A stretch of 64,000 bases of DNA from Sambucus nigra (GCA_949130495.1 OX422214.1:2154046-2218045); one strand, 5' to 3'. Shown: positions 22,314 to 34,142, numbered from the stretch's first letter. Notes: generated from the letters alone by a model not told the origin. Numbers and translations: made by a program.

Positions 22314-22909
22314 TGTTGATACCAAATTTAGTCTGTTGACATGGCTCAATTAAGTGAAGACACGTGGCAATCTACGTGGCAACAACAAACACTTTTGAGG
22401 AACTCAGACGCTCCGAGGAACCATACTACAACGAGGAACACTGCTTTCCCGAGGAACTCATACGCTCCGACCAACAAGAACTCTACGAGGAGCTTCTGAG
22501 TACCGAGCAGCTTAGGCGGTACGAGCAACTTAGGCGGTCCGAGCTGCACCTCGAACAAAGCATTAATAGCCGGATAACCAACAGTTTGACTGTTCATTAA
22601 ATACTTATCATTCAGATGTATACACTTTTAGGGGCATTGAATGTATTAACCTTTCACATGTACAACATTTAATGTATTACCCTTTCACATTACAGCCTCA
22701 GGGCTATAAATACATTGTATTACCCTCATTGTAAAGGGACCGGAATTTCTTGATTGAACTTGTAATCGAGAATTCCCAAACAGTCATCAATAACAGAAAT
22801 AGTGGACGTAGGCCATTCTTATAAGGCTGAACCACTTTAAAACTTCTTTGTCTCATTTATTTTATCTGTGATTAAATAATTAGATATAATCTAATTTTTT
22901 ACATCAACA
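22314..22909 (+). repeat. 3' LTR of element C
   Basis: It matches 10774-11368 over its full length with about twenty substitutions by eye. The termini are TGTTGATACC and CATCAACA. The four GAGGAAC words are again present. A short Glu-rich open frame (22364-22600) is open here but not in the 5' copy, so it is not considered a gene. Confidence 0.95.
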
Positions 22910-22995
22910 CTAAGAATGGACCATTTTAGACATTCTTATTTTTATTAGAGTAGCTGGCTTGACACCTCTTATTTTAATAAGAGAGGTGTCACAAA

Positions 22996-23007
22996 TGGTA
23001 TCAGATC
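22996..23007 (+). promoter_or_regulatory. Primer-binding site of element O
   Basis: TGGTATCAGATC begins two bases after the 5' LTR end. It differs by one base from TGGTATCAGAGC, the complement of the plant initiator-Met tRNA 3' end used by many Ty1/copia and chromovirus elements. Confidence 0.9.
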
Positions 23008-23175
23008 ATTAGGTTCTAGAGTCCTTAGGATCTATGTGGACTTATCACGTTCTACCGTAGCGTTCTTTGATATGGAGCCCTATTATTAGGACTGTTTTGC
23101 TTATATGCGTTTACAATTTTCCAGTAAGGATAAATTGTTTTGACTGTATATTTATTCAGTTTCTTTTTATCTCAG

Positions 23176-23524
23176 ATGCCTCCTAGATGAGGTCGCCCAG
23201 CGAGGGTAAATCAAGTAGAAGATGATGTAGAGCCCCCACCACCGCACGAAACTATAAATGCGACGGAGGTGGCAAATATTGTGGCCCGGGCGGTAAACGC
23301 TTCAATGACCGTTATGGCGCAACAATTTCCCCAAGCTCGACAATCAGTAGCACCGTGATTGTTATGGCGCAACCTATTTTGGGTGGCTCTGATGTGATTG
23401 TTTCAAATCAATTGAAGAAGGATGTTTAACGCCATCTTTGAATGGTGGAATGTAGTGAGGAGATGAAACAGATTCTCGCCACTTTTAAACTCGTGGGATC
23501 TGCTCTCCAATGGTGGTAGTCGAT
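23176..23524 (+). pseudogene. gag: Gag of element O, first part
   Basis: The ATG at 23176 starts MPPR, then TGA (a likely CGA to TGA change), then GRPARVNQVEDDVEPPPP, ATEVANIVARAVNA and further Gag-like sequence in shifting frames. It ends in EEMKQILATFKLVGSALQWW at the point where element A inserted. The Gag domain resumes at 52806. Stops, frameshifts and a small internal duplication around the word TTATGGCGCAAC (about 23312 and 23362) show decay that may predate or follow the insertion. Confidence 0.85.
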
Positions 23525-25057
23525 TGATTAACACGTGAAAAGTTTGCTCATGTAAGGACACAATCGTTATTTTCGTTTCACCGCGATAATACAAACAAAC
23601 CTAAATTACGGCTGCACTTGCGAGGCAAGCACATCGGTAAGTCGGGTATCGAAAATCCACTGAGACGAGATGCTAAAATTTATAGGATTTAGTACTCCTC
23701 AATAAAAGGGAAAAAGGTGATTTACAAAATAAAAGAAAAATATGCATAAAAAGGAAATATTAATCTAGGCGAATGTATTGAAACTAGATTAACAAAGCGA
23801 GTAAAACTATAGGTTGCGTCGAATATCCCTCACCCGAGTTAATTTGTATAAAATGGTCACATGGGTCGATGAGTTATTACGAATGCATCTCGTTTTGATA
23901 GTTAATTGAATCAAGGGTTGTCACGCACCTAAATCCGCATAAAATCCTAATAAGATTTTGGAGTCAACAAATATCTCAAAAATTATGCACGAAAGGTCGT
24001 AAGCACGGGACATACATGATATTCCCCGTCAAATCTCCTAGGCACAATAACTAGGACAACACACCCAAAATAGGACCGTAAAAACCATCACCAAAGCAAA
24101 GCAACGCGTCAACCCGAGTGAATTCCATTCAAACACAACCTAATTTAAATTAGCTAGAAAGCATGGTAAAAACACGGTAAAGAAAGCGATAAATTTACAC
24201 TAGAAAGCAAGTACAGAAACCATGTAAATTACACTAGAAAGCAAGAATAATGGAAATACAACTATATTAAATGGAGAGGGTGAATGAATAGTCAACTTAC
24301 AAACCTAAAAGGGTGTCAATCTAAGAAGAAATGAAGAAGAACTAACCAAAAACCCTCAAACCCTAAGCTACAACTCTCTAAAACTAACTATATACGAATT
24401 ATCTCTATTTTTACATCAAAATTCCTTTATATAGTAAAAGGAATAAAATTAGAAAAAAAAAAGAGAAAAGAAAAGAAAAGCCCAAATTATCAGCAGAAAA
24501 CAGGGGATCGATCGATCGATCCCGTGGGCTCAATCGATCGATGCTCAGAAATCCAACCCACTGTCTCCCACGATTTGGAAAAATAGGAAGGATAGATCAA
24601 TCAACCCCTTTTGTCGATCAATCGACCCCTTTGGCCGATCGATCGATCAAGAAGGTATGAGCCCCCTGCCTCCTGTTTTGGGATGTTTGCCTTTCTCGTC
24701 CGCTGAAATCGCAATAACTTCTTCGTACGGACTCAGAATCGCGCACCATTCACGGCCACATGAAGCTTGCGAGGAGGCATACAACTTCCATGAAGATGAT
24801 GGGCTAGTTGCCAAAAATGTGAATTGACTAAAATGCCCTTGAACGTGCGATCGCGTATAGAAATCAAGCGGAATGTGTCCGAATTTCACACTTAGCATCC
24901 AAATACCTATAAAAGCTCAATTAACCCCTGCAAAACATGTTAACATGGAATTACGAGGTTGTCTAGTTAACGAGCATAAATATATGGAATGAGATACCCG
25001 AGGGGGCTAAAATGCCTAGGTTCGTAGGATGAGATATGCAATATTTGCGTATCATCA
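23525..25057 (-). repeat. 3' LTR of element A (left copy)
   Basis: It aligns with 51294-52805. A 20 bp perfect palindrome GGGATCGATCGATCGATCCC lies at 24504-24523, with further ATCGATCG words to 24655. A roughly 40 bp purine-rich AAAAAGAGAAAAG stretch is next to it. No gene is present; the small minus-strand open frames in both copies (24647-24898, 52434-52646) are homologous only because the LTRs are. Confidence 0.93.
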
Positions 25058-27147
25058 CACCCCCTAAATTACACATTGCTAGTCCCTAGCAATGAAATAG
25101 GATCCAACAAAGAACTACAAGCAAACCAAAAGTAGGATGAGTACACAAGTATGGTATAAAAGCATAAGGCCACTTTCGCGGGAGATTCGATTGCATTTAG
25201 CGTATGCAATAAGCCGTTAAACCCCTAGGTCACCCTAGTGGATGAGTATCGTCTCGTAAGGGTTTTCAGGGATGACACCCATAAACATCATATGGTTTCC
25301 TCAAAATATGCCCAACCCAACATGCGACAAGCCCAACAATAGCGAATAAGATTTCATACGTATCATTTCAAAGTGAATGAATTCAAACAAAAGTCCAAAT
25401 CATTAACATTATAGAATGCACCTCATAGAATTGAAACCTTAAAATGTGGGAGGGGAGCGAGCACATGCAAAGTGTGATTTGGTAAAAACTTATATAAACC
25501 GGATAAACATTAAAGCATGCGTATATTCAATCCTCACGGGCATTACACTCATCAAGTGAATTCACTCAAAACGGGGAGATAACACACGGAACATGCGGGC
25601 ATAAAGAGTAAATGTAAATGGAAACTAGTCCGCACACATGTCACAAATGAAGAACGCTATATATAAACTAAAAAATCGTAATCTCAATGAAAGATACCGC
25701 CCATTAAAGGAGGTGAAATGTATTTTCACAGATTATCAAAACTATTATGACTTTTGAATTACATCAACCTAAGATCACATAGGACTCTAGTGGGGTTATA
25801 ATGTAGGCTAGGCTAGGGTACAAAATGAAAGGAATGTATGTACGGATTCAAATTATTCGGAAAGGAAAACTATGGATAATGGGAAAATAAGGGCAATATC
25901 AAATTTGGAAAACAAGTTCCAAAATGGCATTAGATTTATTATCGGGGACAGTAATCAAAGCCTATTGAACTATATACAACACTTACAACTTTCTCTTTCG
26001 TTTCCTTTCTTATTTTTCTCATGTTTTCTTTTGTTTTATTTTTTGCTTTTTGCTTTCTCTTTTTCATCTCTCTTTTCACATCTCTTTTCTTTACTTTTCA
26101 TACTTTCACATGCCTAAATTGCAACTGACATCACAACAACAACATTCAATCCCAAGCAACATTCCAAACAAAGGTATGGAAAGTGTATGTATGGGCTAAA
26201 ACTCCAATTCGGAGTTGGTTATGGGATTTGGGGTTATGAAACGAAAGGCTAATAATTAGGCTCAAGGGGGTGAACGAGGATAAACATATAAGGTGAGGTC
26301 ACGGCTAATATGGGTGATATAACAAAGAATGACTATGATCATTTCTAAAAGTTTACGCAATTCCCGAGTCAAAATAATAAATGAAAATCATGATCAAATA
26401 ACACATTTCAAGTATGAACTCAATTAATGAACGATCAATGAAAGACTAGTGAGATTACCGACGAATTCAACATTTTCAAAGAGGAAAGAATAGTGTATAC
26501 ACTCACAAACGATGAAATGTACAAAGCTTACTCGGTGTAAGTATATACATTGCAACAAAAGATTACCGAGTTATAAAAATCTTAAACCAAATCAATATAG
26601 CAATAAAAGTGCATGTGCTCATGGGATTAAAGTTTAATTCATGAAGTTATTCACAATATCAATAATTGAGACTAAAGTCTAATAACTTCTAAAATCGAGA
26701 ACATGCATCATTGGGTTGTCTATTGGATCGAGTAATTATTGAAATTCATCATCGAAAATAAGGGCAAAATGCCTAAAAAAGGTGAAAAAAGAAAGAAAAT
26801 CTTTTTGAAATTTTTGAATTTTTTGAAGAAAAGCATACTAAGTAACTAACATGTGAGCAAAAACATGGAATAAATAAAGAAATGGATAGAATATCCCACA
26901 CCCCCTAACTTAAAAACTGACATTGTCCTCAATGTGAATTAAGAACCAAGTTTAAGAGAGGGAAAAAGCGATATTACTCAAAAGTGGAGCGATCCCCATA
27001 AGAACAACTCCAAAGAATATACAAAACAAGTAAGTACCGAGCATAGAAAAAAAATAACAAAAAGTTAACTAATTACACTAGATTAATTAAAAAGGGGAAA
27101 GAAAAAATAAAGAAAGAAAGAATAAAAAGCTAACTATATACAACCTA
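25058..27147 (-). other. 3' internal non-coding region of element A
   Basis: The sequence next to the LTR (plus strand CACCCCCTAAATTACACATTGC) is the reverse complement of a polypurine tract. A second such tract, CACCCCCTAACTTAAAAAC then CATTGTCCTCAATG, lies at about 26897-26935. Parts resemble the 3' region of complex B, with the same order of landmarks. A run of TTTCTTTT-type pyrimidines at 25990-26090 yields a spurious hydrophobic plus-strand frame. No gene was seen. Confidence 0.75.
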
Positions 27148-28675
27148 TGATTGGACATAAATATTGTATATTTATTCCCCTAATTTCAGTGCATTTGTGA
27201 ACCCGAGTGATGTAACATATATGGATTTGATGCACATTGATGCTACTAACCCTCATTGGTGAGTATTTCGTGTTTCGTGCTTCTCTTATTGGTTTTGCAG
27301 GTTAATTATGCAAACAGTGCAAAAGAGGAAGCAAGACAATGCTAGAAAGCTAAGAAGGCAAGTTCAAGGGAAATTTAGTAATTTTTTAGCCCGATCCGGA
27401 AGTAGAAGTCAACTGGAAAGTTGAAGAGCTCGGAACAATGAGAACACTGGAAGAAACGTAACCCAAATCCGAGCTACGGTTGATGATTTATGCCCAGTTG
27501 AAGTTGAAGAAAAATCCAAGAAAGGAAGAAAAGAAAAGCCAGAAAAATTCTAAGTGTAGCACTCCAAGCCATCATACATTCGCGAACCCTAGGCCAAAAC
27601 GGTTTGGGGGCCGAACCGGTTCGGGGTCCCTGATGTGTGAATTTGCTCCTTTATTCTGATTGGTTCCCAAGACTCCTATTAGGTTAAAACTCTCAAAAAA
27701 TTGTAGGGAACGTGAGTAGCAACTTAGGAACAACCATTAGGGATAGTTTTAGTCTGTTTTTGATAAAAGAAATAGAGAGGAACATCTAGGAACATCAAGG
27801 GAATAAATTTCTTCAAGATTCAATTGTTACGGGTTTGTTTTTCAAGTTTTAATTCAAGATTCAAGATTCTTGTCATTGTTCTTGCATGCTTAGTTTCCGT
27901 ATTCGATTCAACTTATTATTGCGTTCATAATACATATTTACATGCTTTAATCTAGTTTCATCATGAATTCTTACACATGCAACGTTATTATTTATGCATT
28001 AGTCCATTTAACATGTCCGGATAGGTTTAAAAGGTTGGGATGCATGAACCCAACCCGATGTGTTAGTGCATGTGTATAATGTTAATCTGATGAATTTAAC
28101 GATAAATTTTGATCGTATTGCGTAATTACATAATAGTTTTGGATCTTTATATCTCGTTTACCTTTGGGTACTCATGATGATTTAGAGTTCAATTTGAGTG
28201 CAATTACCGCGATACTGATTTACTCATCCTCAGATTAGGTATGACGCGGGCTTGAACCTCGTATACATAATGCTTGGGAGTCCTAAATTCCGGGTCTGAT
28301 TTATCGAATAAATTTATGATTGACGTTGTCACTGCATTACACTAGGGTTGGGGGATTGTATTCCCATCTTGTTTTTCATCATTTAGTTTAAAAAGTTTCG
28401 ATTCAATTCTTCATTCCTCATTTAGATACTTCAGTTAGTTGCATTTTTCATCATAATTTCATAATTGCATTTAGTCTAATCATTCCCAAAACCAAATCTT
28501 TTCCTTTCTTTTTAGAGTCATCGTTAGGATTCCTCCGTCTTATCCCATCCTCACAACTCCATTGTCCTTTTTCCCTGAGGATCGATACCCGACTTGTCGG
28601 ATTATTACTTGAGCGACAGGCTTGCACTTGAGCCTAGAGAGTACACACATTAGAGACACATTCTGAGTCGTGTTA
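27148..28675 (+). repeat. Full-length LTR of family B in plus orientation
   Basis: It begins TGATTGGACATAAATATTG and ends CTGAGTCGTGTTAAG. It covers all landmarks of the LTR at 34143-35693 in reverse complement, including the terminal 220 bp missing from the array units. It has fewer copies of the CGAACCGGTTCG palindrome than most units. It abuts the opposite-oriented fragment 28676-29028, making a fold-back. Confidence 0.9.
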
Positions 28676-29028
28676 AGTTCAACGGGGCATAAATCATCAA
28701 CCGTAGCTCAGATTTGGGTGCCGTTTTTTCCAGTGTTCTCATTGTTCCGAGCTCTTCAACTTTCCAGTTGACTTCTCCTTCCGGATCGGGCTGAAAAATT
28801 ACTAAATTGCCCTTGAACTTGCCTTCTTACCTTTTCTAGCATTGTCTTGCTTCCTCTTTTGCACTGTTTGCATAATTAACCTGTAAAACCAATAAGAGAA
28901 GCACGAAACATGAAATACTCACCAACGAGGGTTAGTAGCATAAATGTGCATCAAATCCATATATGTTACATCACTCGGGTTCACAAATGCACTGAAATTT
29001 AGGGAATAAATATACAATATTTATGTCC
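28676..29028 (-). repeat. Truncated 3' LTR of internal domain B1
   Basis: This is the reverse complement of about the first 353 bp of the neighbouring plus-oriented LTR. It ends TATTTATGTCCAATCA immediately before the polypurine tract complement AACCCCCCTAACTTAG. It shares with the end of the last array unit (46350-46714) variants such as AAATTTAGGGAATAAATA. Confidence 0.9.
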
Positions 29029-30991
29029 AATCAAACCCCCCTAACTTAGAACTTTACGCGTCCCGAGCAATGTAAAAGAATGAAACTATGAGTTAAGGAT
29101 CTTTCAAAGACTTTATTGGGATAGAGCACCTCTTTCGTGGGCAAGCGATTGCATTTAGCGCATGCAACAAGCCTTTAAACCTCTAGGTTACCCTAGTAGG
29201 ACGAGTTGTGTCTCGTGAGGGTTTGTAGTGAATATACCCACAAAATCCGACTAAAAGAAAATTCAAAATACGCAAAAATTGTGCAATTCAAACTTTTCCG
29301 GAAAATAGTCATCATCAAGCCATATTTACGAGTCTCAAACCGTAGTGTGTGTGCGAAGCTGGAAATATAACCGCCAATTTCCACCGATTGATCATTACGT
29401 TACTTATTCGAAAATTCGTTTTGATTTCAATTTCTCACGGAACGCTCTCACAAACGAATATCTCGGATTATGGTTATTCTCTCAGTATGCGTGATATAAA
29501 GAGTAAATGTAAGGGAAGAAAATTCACGCATACAATAGAAAGACGGAAATTTCATTGTGATAGGATCTCATCAATGGATTACGGTTTTAAAAACGGGAAC
29601 ATTGCCTCTATTTCGCGCACTTAGCCTCTTATATTATCTTTTGGTGTCTTAACTCTCCGTGCGGTAATCAATTTCGCAATTTGGACTCGGTTAGGACTTT
29701 TTCGGGGTTTAAGGTATATTGGGTAACATGGAAATGGTCGGGAAATTCGGAATTGGAAAAGTTATTTAGGATGTCCATTTGTGCTTTTTTCCGGGCTATT
29801 GCTAATTTTTTCTTCTTTTTCTAATTTTTTTTTTTTCACTACTTTTCTTTTCTTGTTATTTTTGTTGAGCATACTATTTTGTTTCTTGCCCCTTTATATG
29901 CACTTTTTGGACTTAAAATCTGAATTTTTCATTTTTCACAATTCCGGGCTATTTTGGGTTTTTCGGGTTGTCAAACGAAAGGAAAAATTATTCGGCTCAA
30001 TTTGGGTTGCAAAGGATGATTTTTTGCTACTTTTTTTTCTTGGCCAAATTTTTTGGGTGACAAACGAGGGCCTACTTCATTGTCCAAAATGCCAATTGCG
30101 TTACCATATGCGTTTCGAGGTGAATTTAAGTTTAGAGGCTAATTTGGCACGTTTTTCAAGGCAATATTGCACACATTTTTCAAAACCGATCAAAATGAAG
30201 GGATTGAGATCCTTGACAACTTATTAAGCGCTAAAAAGAACTTTGAGTTAACAATTAACTCAGATTGATTTAAAAACTCGCAAAACGTGATAGGCTCGAA
30301 TCTCACCGGGTTTGTTAATCTCCACATTTATTCGTTAAGTCGTCAATTTTCGCTCAATTTCCATCTTTGTTCAATTTCGGCTTTGTGTATGTTGGATGTT
30401 TACAATTTGAGACTCCAATTTGACTTTTAATGATATTTTTGAAAAATTTGAATTCCAATTTTTACATATTTTGAACAAAAATATTTTTGAATTTTTCAAA
30501 CTTTTATGATTTTTTTGGAAAATTTTGGGCATTTTGAAGGTTTGTGAAGTTTTAGAAATACGCACTTGGGACCCCCCCCCCCCCCCTAACTTAGACTTTT
30601 GCATTGTCCTCAAGCAAAAAGGACGAAAATCTAACTCAAGGCGAATGAAAAGTGCGGAAAAATAAAACAAACAAATATTAAAATGCAACAAGACACTATA
30701 TGACACTCATGCATGACTCAAAAATACAACAATAATCACCCCATACGCGTCGGGGGTGTGACGACCTCTCATCTCTCCACAAACTCACCCGACCCCACTC
30801 ACGGGGTTTGATGTTCTCCTTGTCTCTCCCGTCCTAGGATTATAAGCTAACAATCGGAACAAGTTGGGACCTCGCCCATAGATAAAGGATAGACCGGTAG
30901 ACTCATCCTGACTAACTGGAAAGGGATCCTCGTGATGCTAGCTCAAAGTGTGATCTGCGCGCACTGACGCGGAGGGAACACCTAGGTTTCG
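29029..30991 (-). other. 3' non-coding region of domain B1
   Basis: It is nearly identical to 46715-48464. It starts with the polypurine tract complement at 29029-29044. A second C-rich tract (15 C at 30572-30586, then TAACTTAGACTTTTGCATTGTCC) repeats that signature 1.54 kb inward. Two plus-strand open frames (29349-29624, 29781-30227) recur in B2 only because the copies are young; their differences include many amino acid changes and they are absent from related element A, so no gene is called. Confidence 0.8.
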
Positions 30992-33900
30992 TTAAATTTT
31001 TAAGATGCATGGGTCGGGCTCTAAGTCAGATGAACCACAACTTTTCTCCTCACTTGCCTTCAGGGCCTCTAGTGTTGTGGGTGGATTGTCACAACGAAGG
31101 AATTCATCAATTTTTGCTTTCAATTTACTTTCGTCTAAGTGACTACATGAATCCAATAGGGATTGGCCTTCAATAGTAATACTTTCATCCACTTGCCCGA
31201 ATTCTCTTTCAAAATCTTCCATGCTCATGTCTCCTAGTTCTCTCTCTCGAGTAGTGCCTACGTCATCTCTTACTTGCTCGATCTCCAGCTTCACCAGTTT
31301 TCTCTCTTCTAACCCCTCTCTCTTTCTTTCAATTGCGGTCACTATAAACCTCCCCCCCACTTTCCTCTCATTGTCACATCTACCACTATTACTTGATGAA
31401 ATAGGGCACACTTCTAACGGCTCTCTCTTGTGGGACCCCACATTCTCATGGCTCAACACTAAGCAGGACCCTAGGGCATCTCCACAATCATTTTCCTCAA
31501 AGTACTCCCCTACGATCTCGTCTATGAAGCTCACCGCGTGAAGGTCATCTTCTTCCCCTGTATGTTGGGTGACATGGAAGATGTTGGTCTCTAAGGTCAT
31601 GTTCCCAAAGGTGAGTTGCATTCTCCCATTCCGAGTATTGATGATGGAGTTAGCCGTAGCTAAGAAAGGGCACCCAGGGATGATGGGAACATGGTTGCTC
31701 GAGTTAAATGAGGGCTCCGTGTCCCAAATGACTAAGTCTATCGGTAAGTAGAAAGTGTCAATTTGGACGATCACGTCCTCGACTATGCCTCTTGGGATCT
31801 TCACGGTTCGATCCGCTAATTGGAGAGTGACCTTTGTGGGCTTGAGGTCGCCCAAGTCAAGATGCCTATAGATGGAGTAAGGGAGGATATTGACACTTGC
31901 TCCCATATTAAGTAAGGCTTTTTCGATTTTGTTTTCTCCAATGATGCAGGAAATGGTGGGTGCACCGGGATCTTTGAATTTAGGTGGGAGATCATTGAGT
32001 AGAATGGAGGTCGCATTCTGTGCTAGAAAGACATTTTTCTTTACCTTCATCTTTCTCTTTACCGTCAACAAGTCTTTAATGACTTTTCCATAAGCTGGAA
32101 TTTGCTTAATGGCATCGAGGAAAGGTAAATTCAGCTTAACTTGTTTTAGCACGTCTAGCACATCATCACGTGGGTTTCCTTTATGGGAAGGAATTAGCCT
32201 TTGAGGAAACGGTGCCGCGGAGGGTGGTTTCACTACTACCTCGGGCGCACTAGCGTCTTCTTTGTCACTCTCATTTAAGGAGACATCTTCGGCCTCTTTC
32301 GTGCCGGGCGAAATCTCCTTATCTTTAAGTACGTCTCGTGGGGGAGGTGACAAGGCAACTACCCTCCCACTACGTAGAGTGGTAATTGTGCTACATTTCT
32401 GAAGATGGTCATGGGGTGTCGAGCTAACACTAGTTTGACCTTGGAGAGGTCTTTGGCCCTGGGCAGGAAACTTTCCCTTCTCTTGAACACTCAACGAGGA
32501 TTGTATTTTTGACAGATTCGCATTTATGTCGCTAATCAGACAATTATATTTGTCATTGGTTGCGGTTTGGTTTGCAATGAATTGATGCATGGTATCCTCG
32601 AGAGTTCTCCGCTGTGGTGGAATATAATTTCCTTGAGGTGGCGGTGCTTGCGCTTGTCCTTGCATGGGCGGGGATTGTTGAAAATGTTATGGTGGAAGAG
32701 GGGCAACATGCGAAGGAGGGTTCATTGCGGCATGTTGTTGGCCATAGCTAAAACCGGGATGATTTTTCCATGAAGGGTTGTATGAATTCCCGTGCGGGGC
32801 ACCTAAATTACCCTTAAAGCCTCCTATACCACTAACTTGCTCCTGTAACATTACCTTGTAGGCGGGTATCGTAGGGCATTCCTCAGTTGAATGTCCCGCC
32901 TCACAAATCGCACACACCTTCACGATTGGGTTCGGAATGGGTCAAGCTAGTCCTTTTCCATATAAATCGCATAGGTCTCGCAATCCTTTCTCAATGGTGT
33001 TCAATCGACAATCCATCATAGAATTCTTATCTACATGGAATAGGCCGGATGCCGATGGAGCGGTGGTGGATTGTCGATTTTGATTTTGATCATTCGGGTC
33101 AGAGGTATCCCAGGATTGGGTAGTCTTGGCGACATACCTCATGTGAAGATCAGCATCGTGGGCATCGAGATCGACAAACAGACCACTTCCCATAGTTTCA
33201 ACAAGTTGTTTGGAGTTAAGATTTAACCCATTATAGATAATGGAGATGATTTGCGATGGATCAAATCCATGACGGGGGCATGAAGCCACTAACTCGTTGA
33301 AACATTCATAACATCGATGGAATGGCTCATTTTCATGTTGCCTAAACGCTTGAATTTGAGCCTTGATAGAGATTGTTCGATGTGGTGGGAAGAATTTCTT
33401 GAGAAATTTAGATTGTAGCTCATTCCAGGATGGAATCGAGCTTGGAGGTAAAGACTATAGCCAGGCTTTAGCTTTATCTTTAAGCGAGAAGGGGAAGAGT
33501 TTGAGGCGGATTACCTCTTGTGTGCAGGTTTGATCATTGAGAGTATCACACACGTCCTCAAATTCCCTTATATGGAGGTATGGCTTTTCAGAATCCATAC
33601 CGTGGTAATGTGGTAGCATCTGGATCATTCCATTTTTGAAACGGAATTGCCCGGCATTATACGGGAGTATAATGCATCCCGGAGTGACAGTGCGCTCAGG
33701 ATATAAGAATTCTCTCAACGGGCGGTATGGAAGCTCGTCCTCACCGGTAGTGCATTACTATGTTGCGACATCTCTCTCTCACTTGACGACTCGGCGCTCT
33801 CACTGGGTGTGCTCGAAGTATGTCCTACGAATGAGAATGGAGTGTTGCTAGAGACTGAGTGCGACGGTGTGGGCGGTGGGATCCAAAACTGTGGGGCGTT

Positions 33901-33999
33901 TGGAGTGTGGGGACTATCGGGATTATACTCAACAAGTGGATTTTCGTGAATGCTGGTTGGAGTATTATGGGGTGTGGGAGTGGTTTCAGAATTTTGCAT
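30992..33999 (-). pseudogene. gag: Gag-protease of domain B1, Athila-like, without pol
   Basis: On the minus strand a Pro/Ser-rich N-terminus (from ATG 33999) leads to a Gag domain (GMIQMLPHYHGMDSEKPYLHI, WNELQSKFLKKFFPPHRT, FHRCYECFNELVASCP). A CCHC knuckle CAICEAGHSTEEC follows at about 32890, then the Athila-type block TTLRSGR, PFPQRLIPSHKG and LDAIKQIPAYGKVIKDL. The protease is last. Its motif reads LLNMGASVNILP, so the catalytic Asp seen in copy B2 (LLDLGAS) is Asn here. A frameshift near 33745 and stops near 33455, 32942 and 32686 break the frame. After a charged tail (MEDFEREFGQVDES) the frame ends with no RT. It would have packaged element RNA when intact. Confidence 0.87.
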
Positions 34000-34142
34000 T
34001 AAAGTTTAGGAGAGGTGATGGTGAATCTTTTTATTTATTTATTTATTTATTTATTTATTTTTTGAAATTTTTGGTCAAAGCGTTGGATTGACTCAATCTA
34101 ATCCTAAGTCTACCTAGTTCCCCGGCAACGGTGTCAAAAACT
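34000..34142 (-). promoter_or_regulatory. Leader and primer-binding site of domain B1
   Basis: The plus strand CCCCGGCAACGGTGTCA at 34120-34136 is the reverse complement of TGACACCGTTGCCGGGG. This matches the Asp-tRNA primer site TGGCGCCGTTGCCGGGG of Athila elements with two changes. The leader includes a TTTA microsatellite (34030-34060) and TTTTTGGTCAAAGCGTTGGATTG, which recurs inside every array unit. Confidence 0.85.

Larger units (their letters stand above)
10774..22909 (+). mobile_element. Ty3/gypsy Tat-lineage retrotransposon C
   Basis: Two LTRs of about 595 bp begin TGTTGATACC and end CATCAACA. They are flanked by CTAAG at 10769-10773 and 22910-22914, inside the 5' LTR of element O. 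The internal order is primer site, gag-protease (one long ORF), RT, RNase H, a second RNase H (the Tat hallmark), integrase, a 3' untranslated zone with 67 bp tandem repeats, two antisense genes, 3' LTR. The LTRs differ at roughly twenty positions by eye, many of them C/T or G/A. Pol holds several in-frame stops, so the copy is inactive, though gag-protease is intact for 776 codons. Confidence 0.95.
8326..22993 (+). repeat. 5' LTR of element O, interrupted by element C
   Basis: The LTR runs 8326-10773 and resumes at 22915-22993, the break being element C with its CTAAG duplication. It aligns along its whole length with the 3' LTR at 57020-59574. The termini form an imperfect inverted repeat (TGTAATACCCC against GGTGTCACA). 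Near 9240-9340 there is a cluster of GTCGACCGG palindromes. The final 30 bases (22962-22991) fold as a hairpin with stem GACACCTCT/AGAGGTGTC. Short open frames in both LTRs (for example 9762-9950 and 58468-58656) are not thought to be genes. Confidence 0.93.

Noticed and set aside
22364..22600. Glu/Leu-rich 78-codon frame in the 3' LTR of element C
   Set aside because: It is interrupted by substitutions in the 5' LTR copy. The composition follows the GAGGAAC repeats.
24504..24523. GATC-rich palindrome as a bacterial-type methylation or replication site
   Set aside because: It lies inside a plant LTR and is duplicated in the partner LTR. No bacterial context exists.
25872..26117. 81-codon hydrophobic plus-strand frame in element A
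   Set aside because: It is produced by a TTTCTTTT-rich pyrimidine tract, with no counterpart in related element B.
29349..30227. Two plus-strand frames (91 and 148 codons) conserved in B1 and B2
   Set aside because: The copies are near-identical overall. The differences include several amino acid replacements, and the related element A lacks these frames despite sharing the non-coding landmarks.
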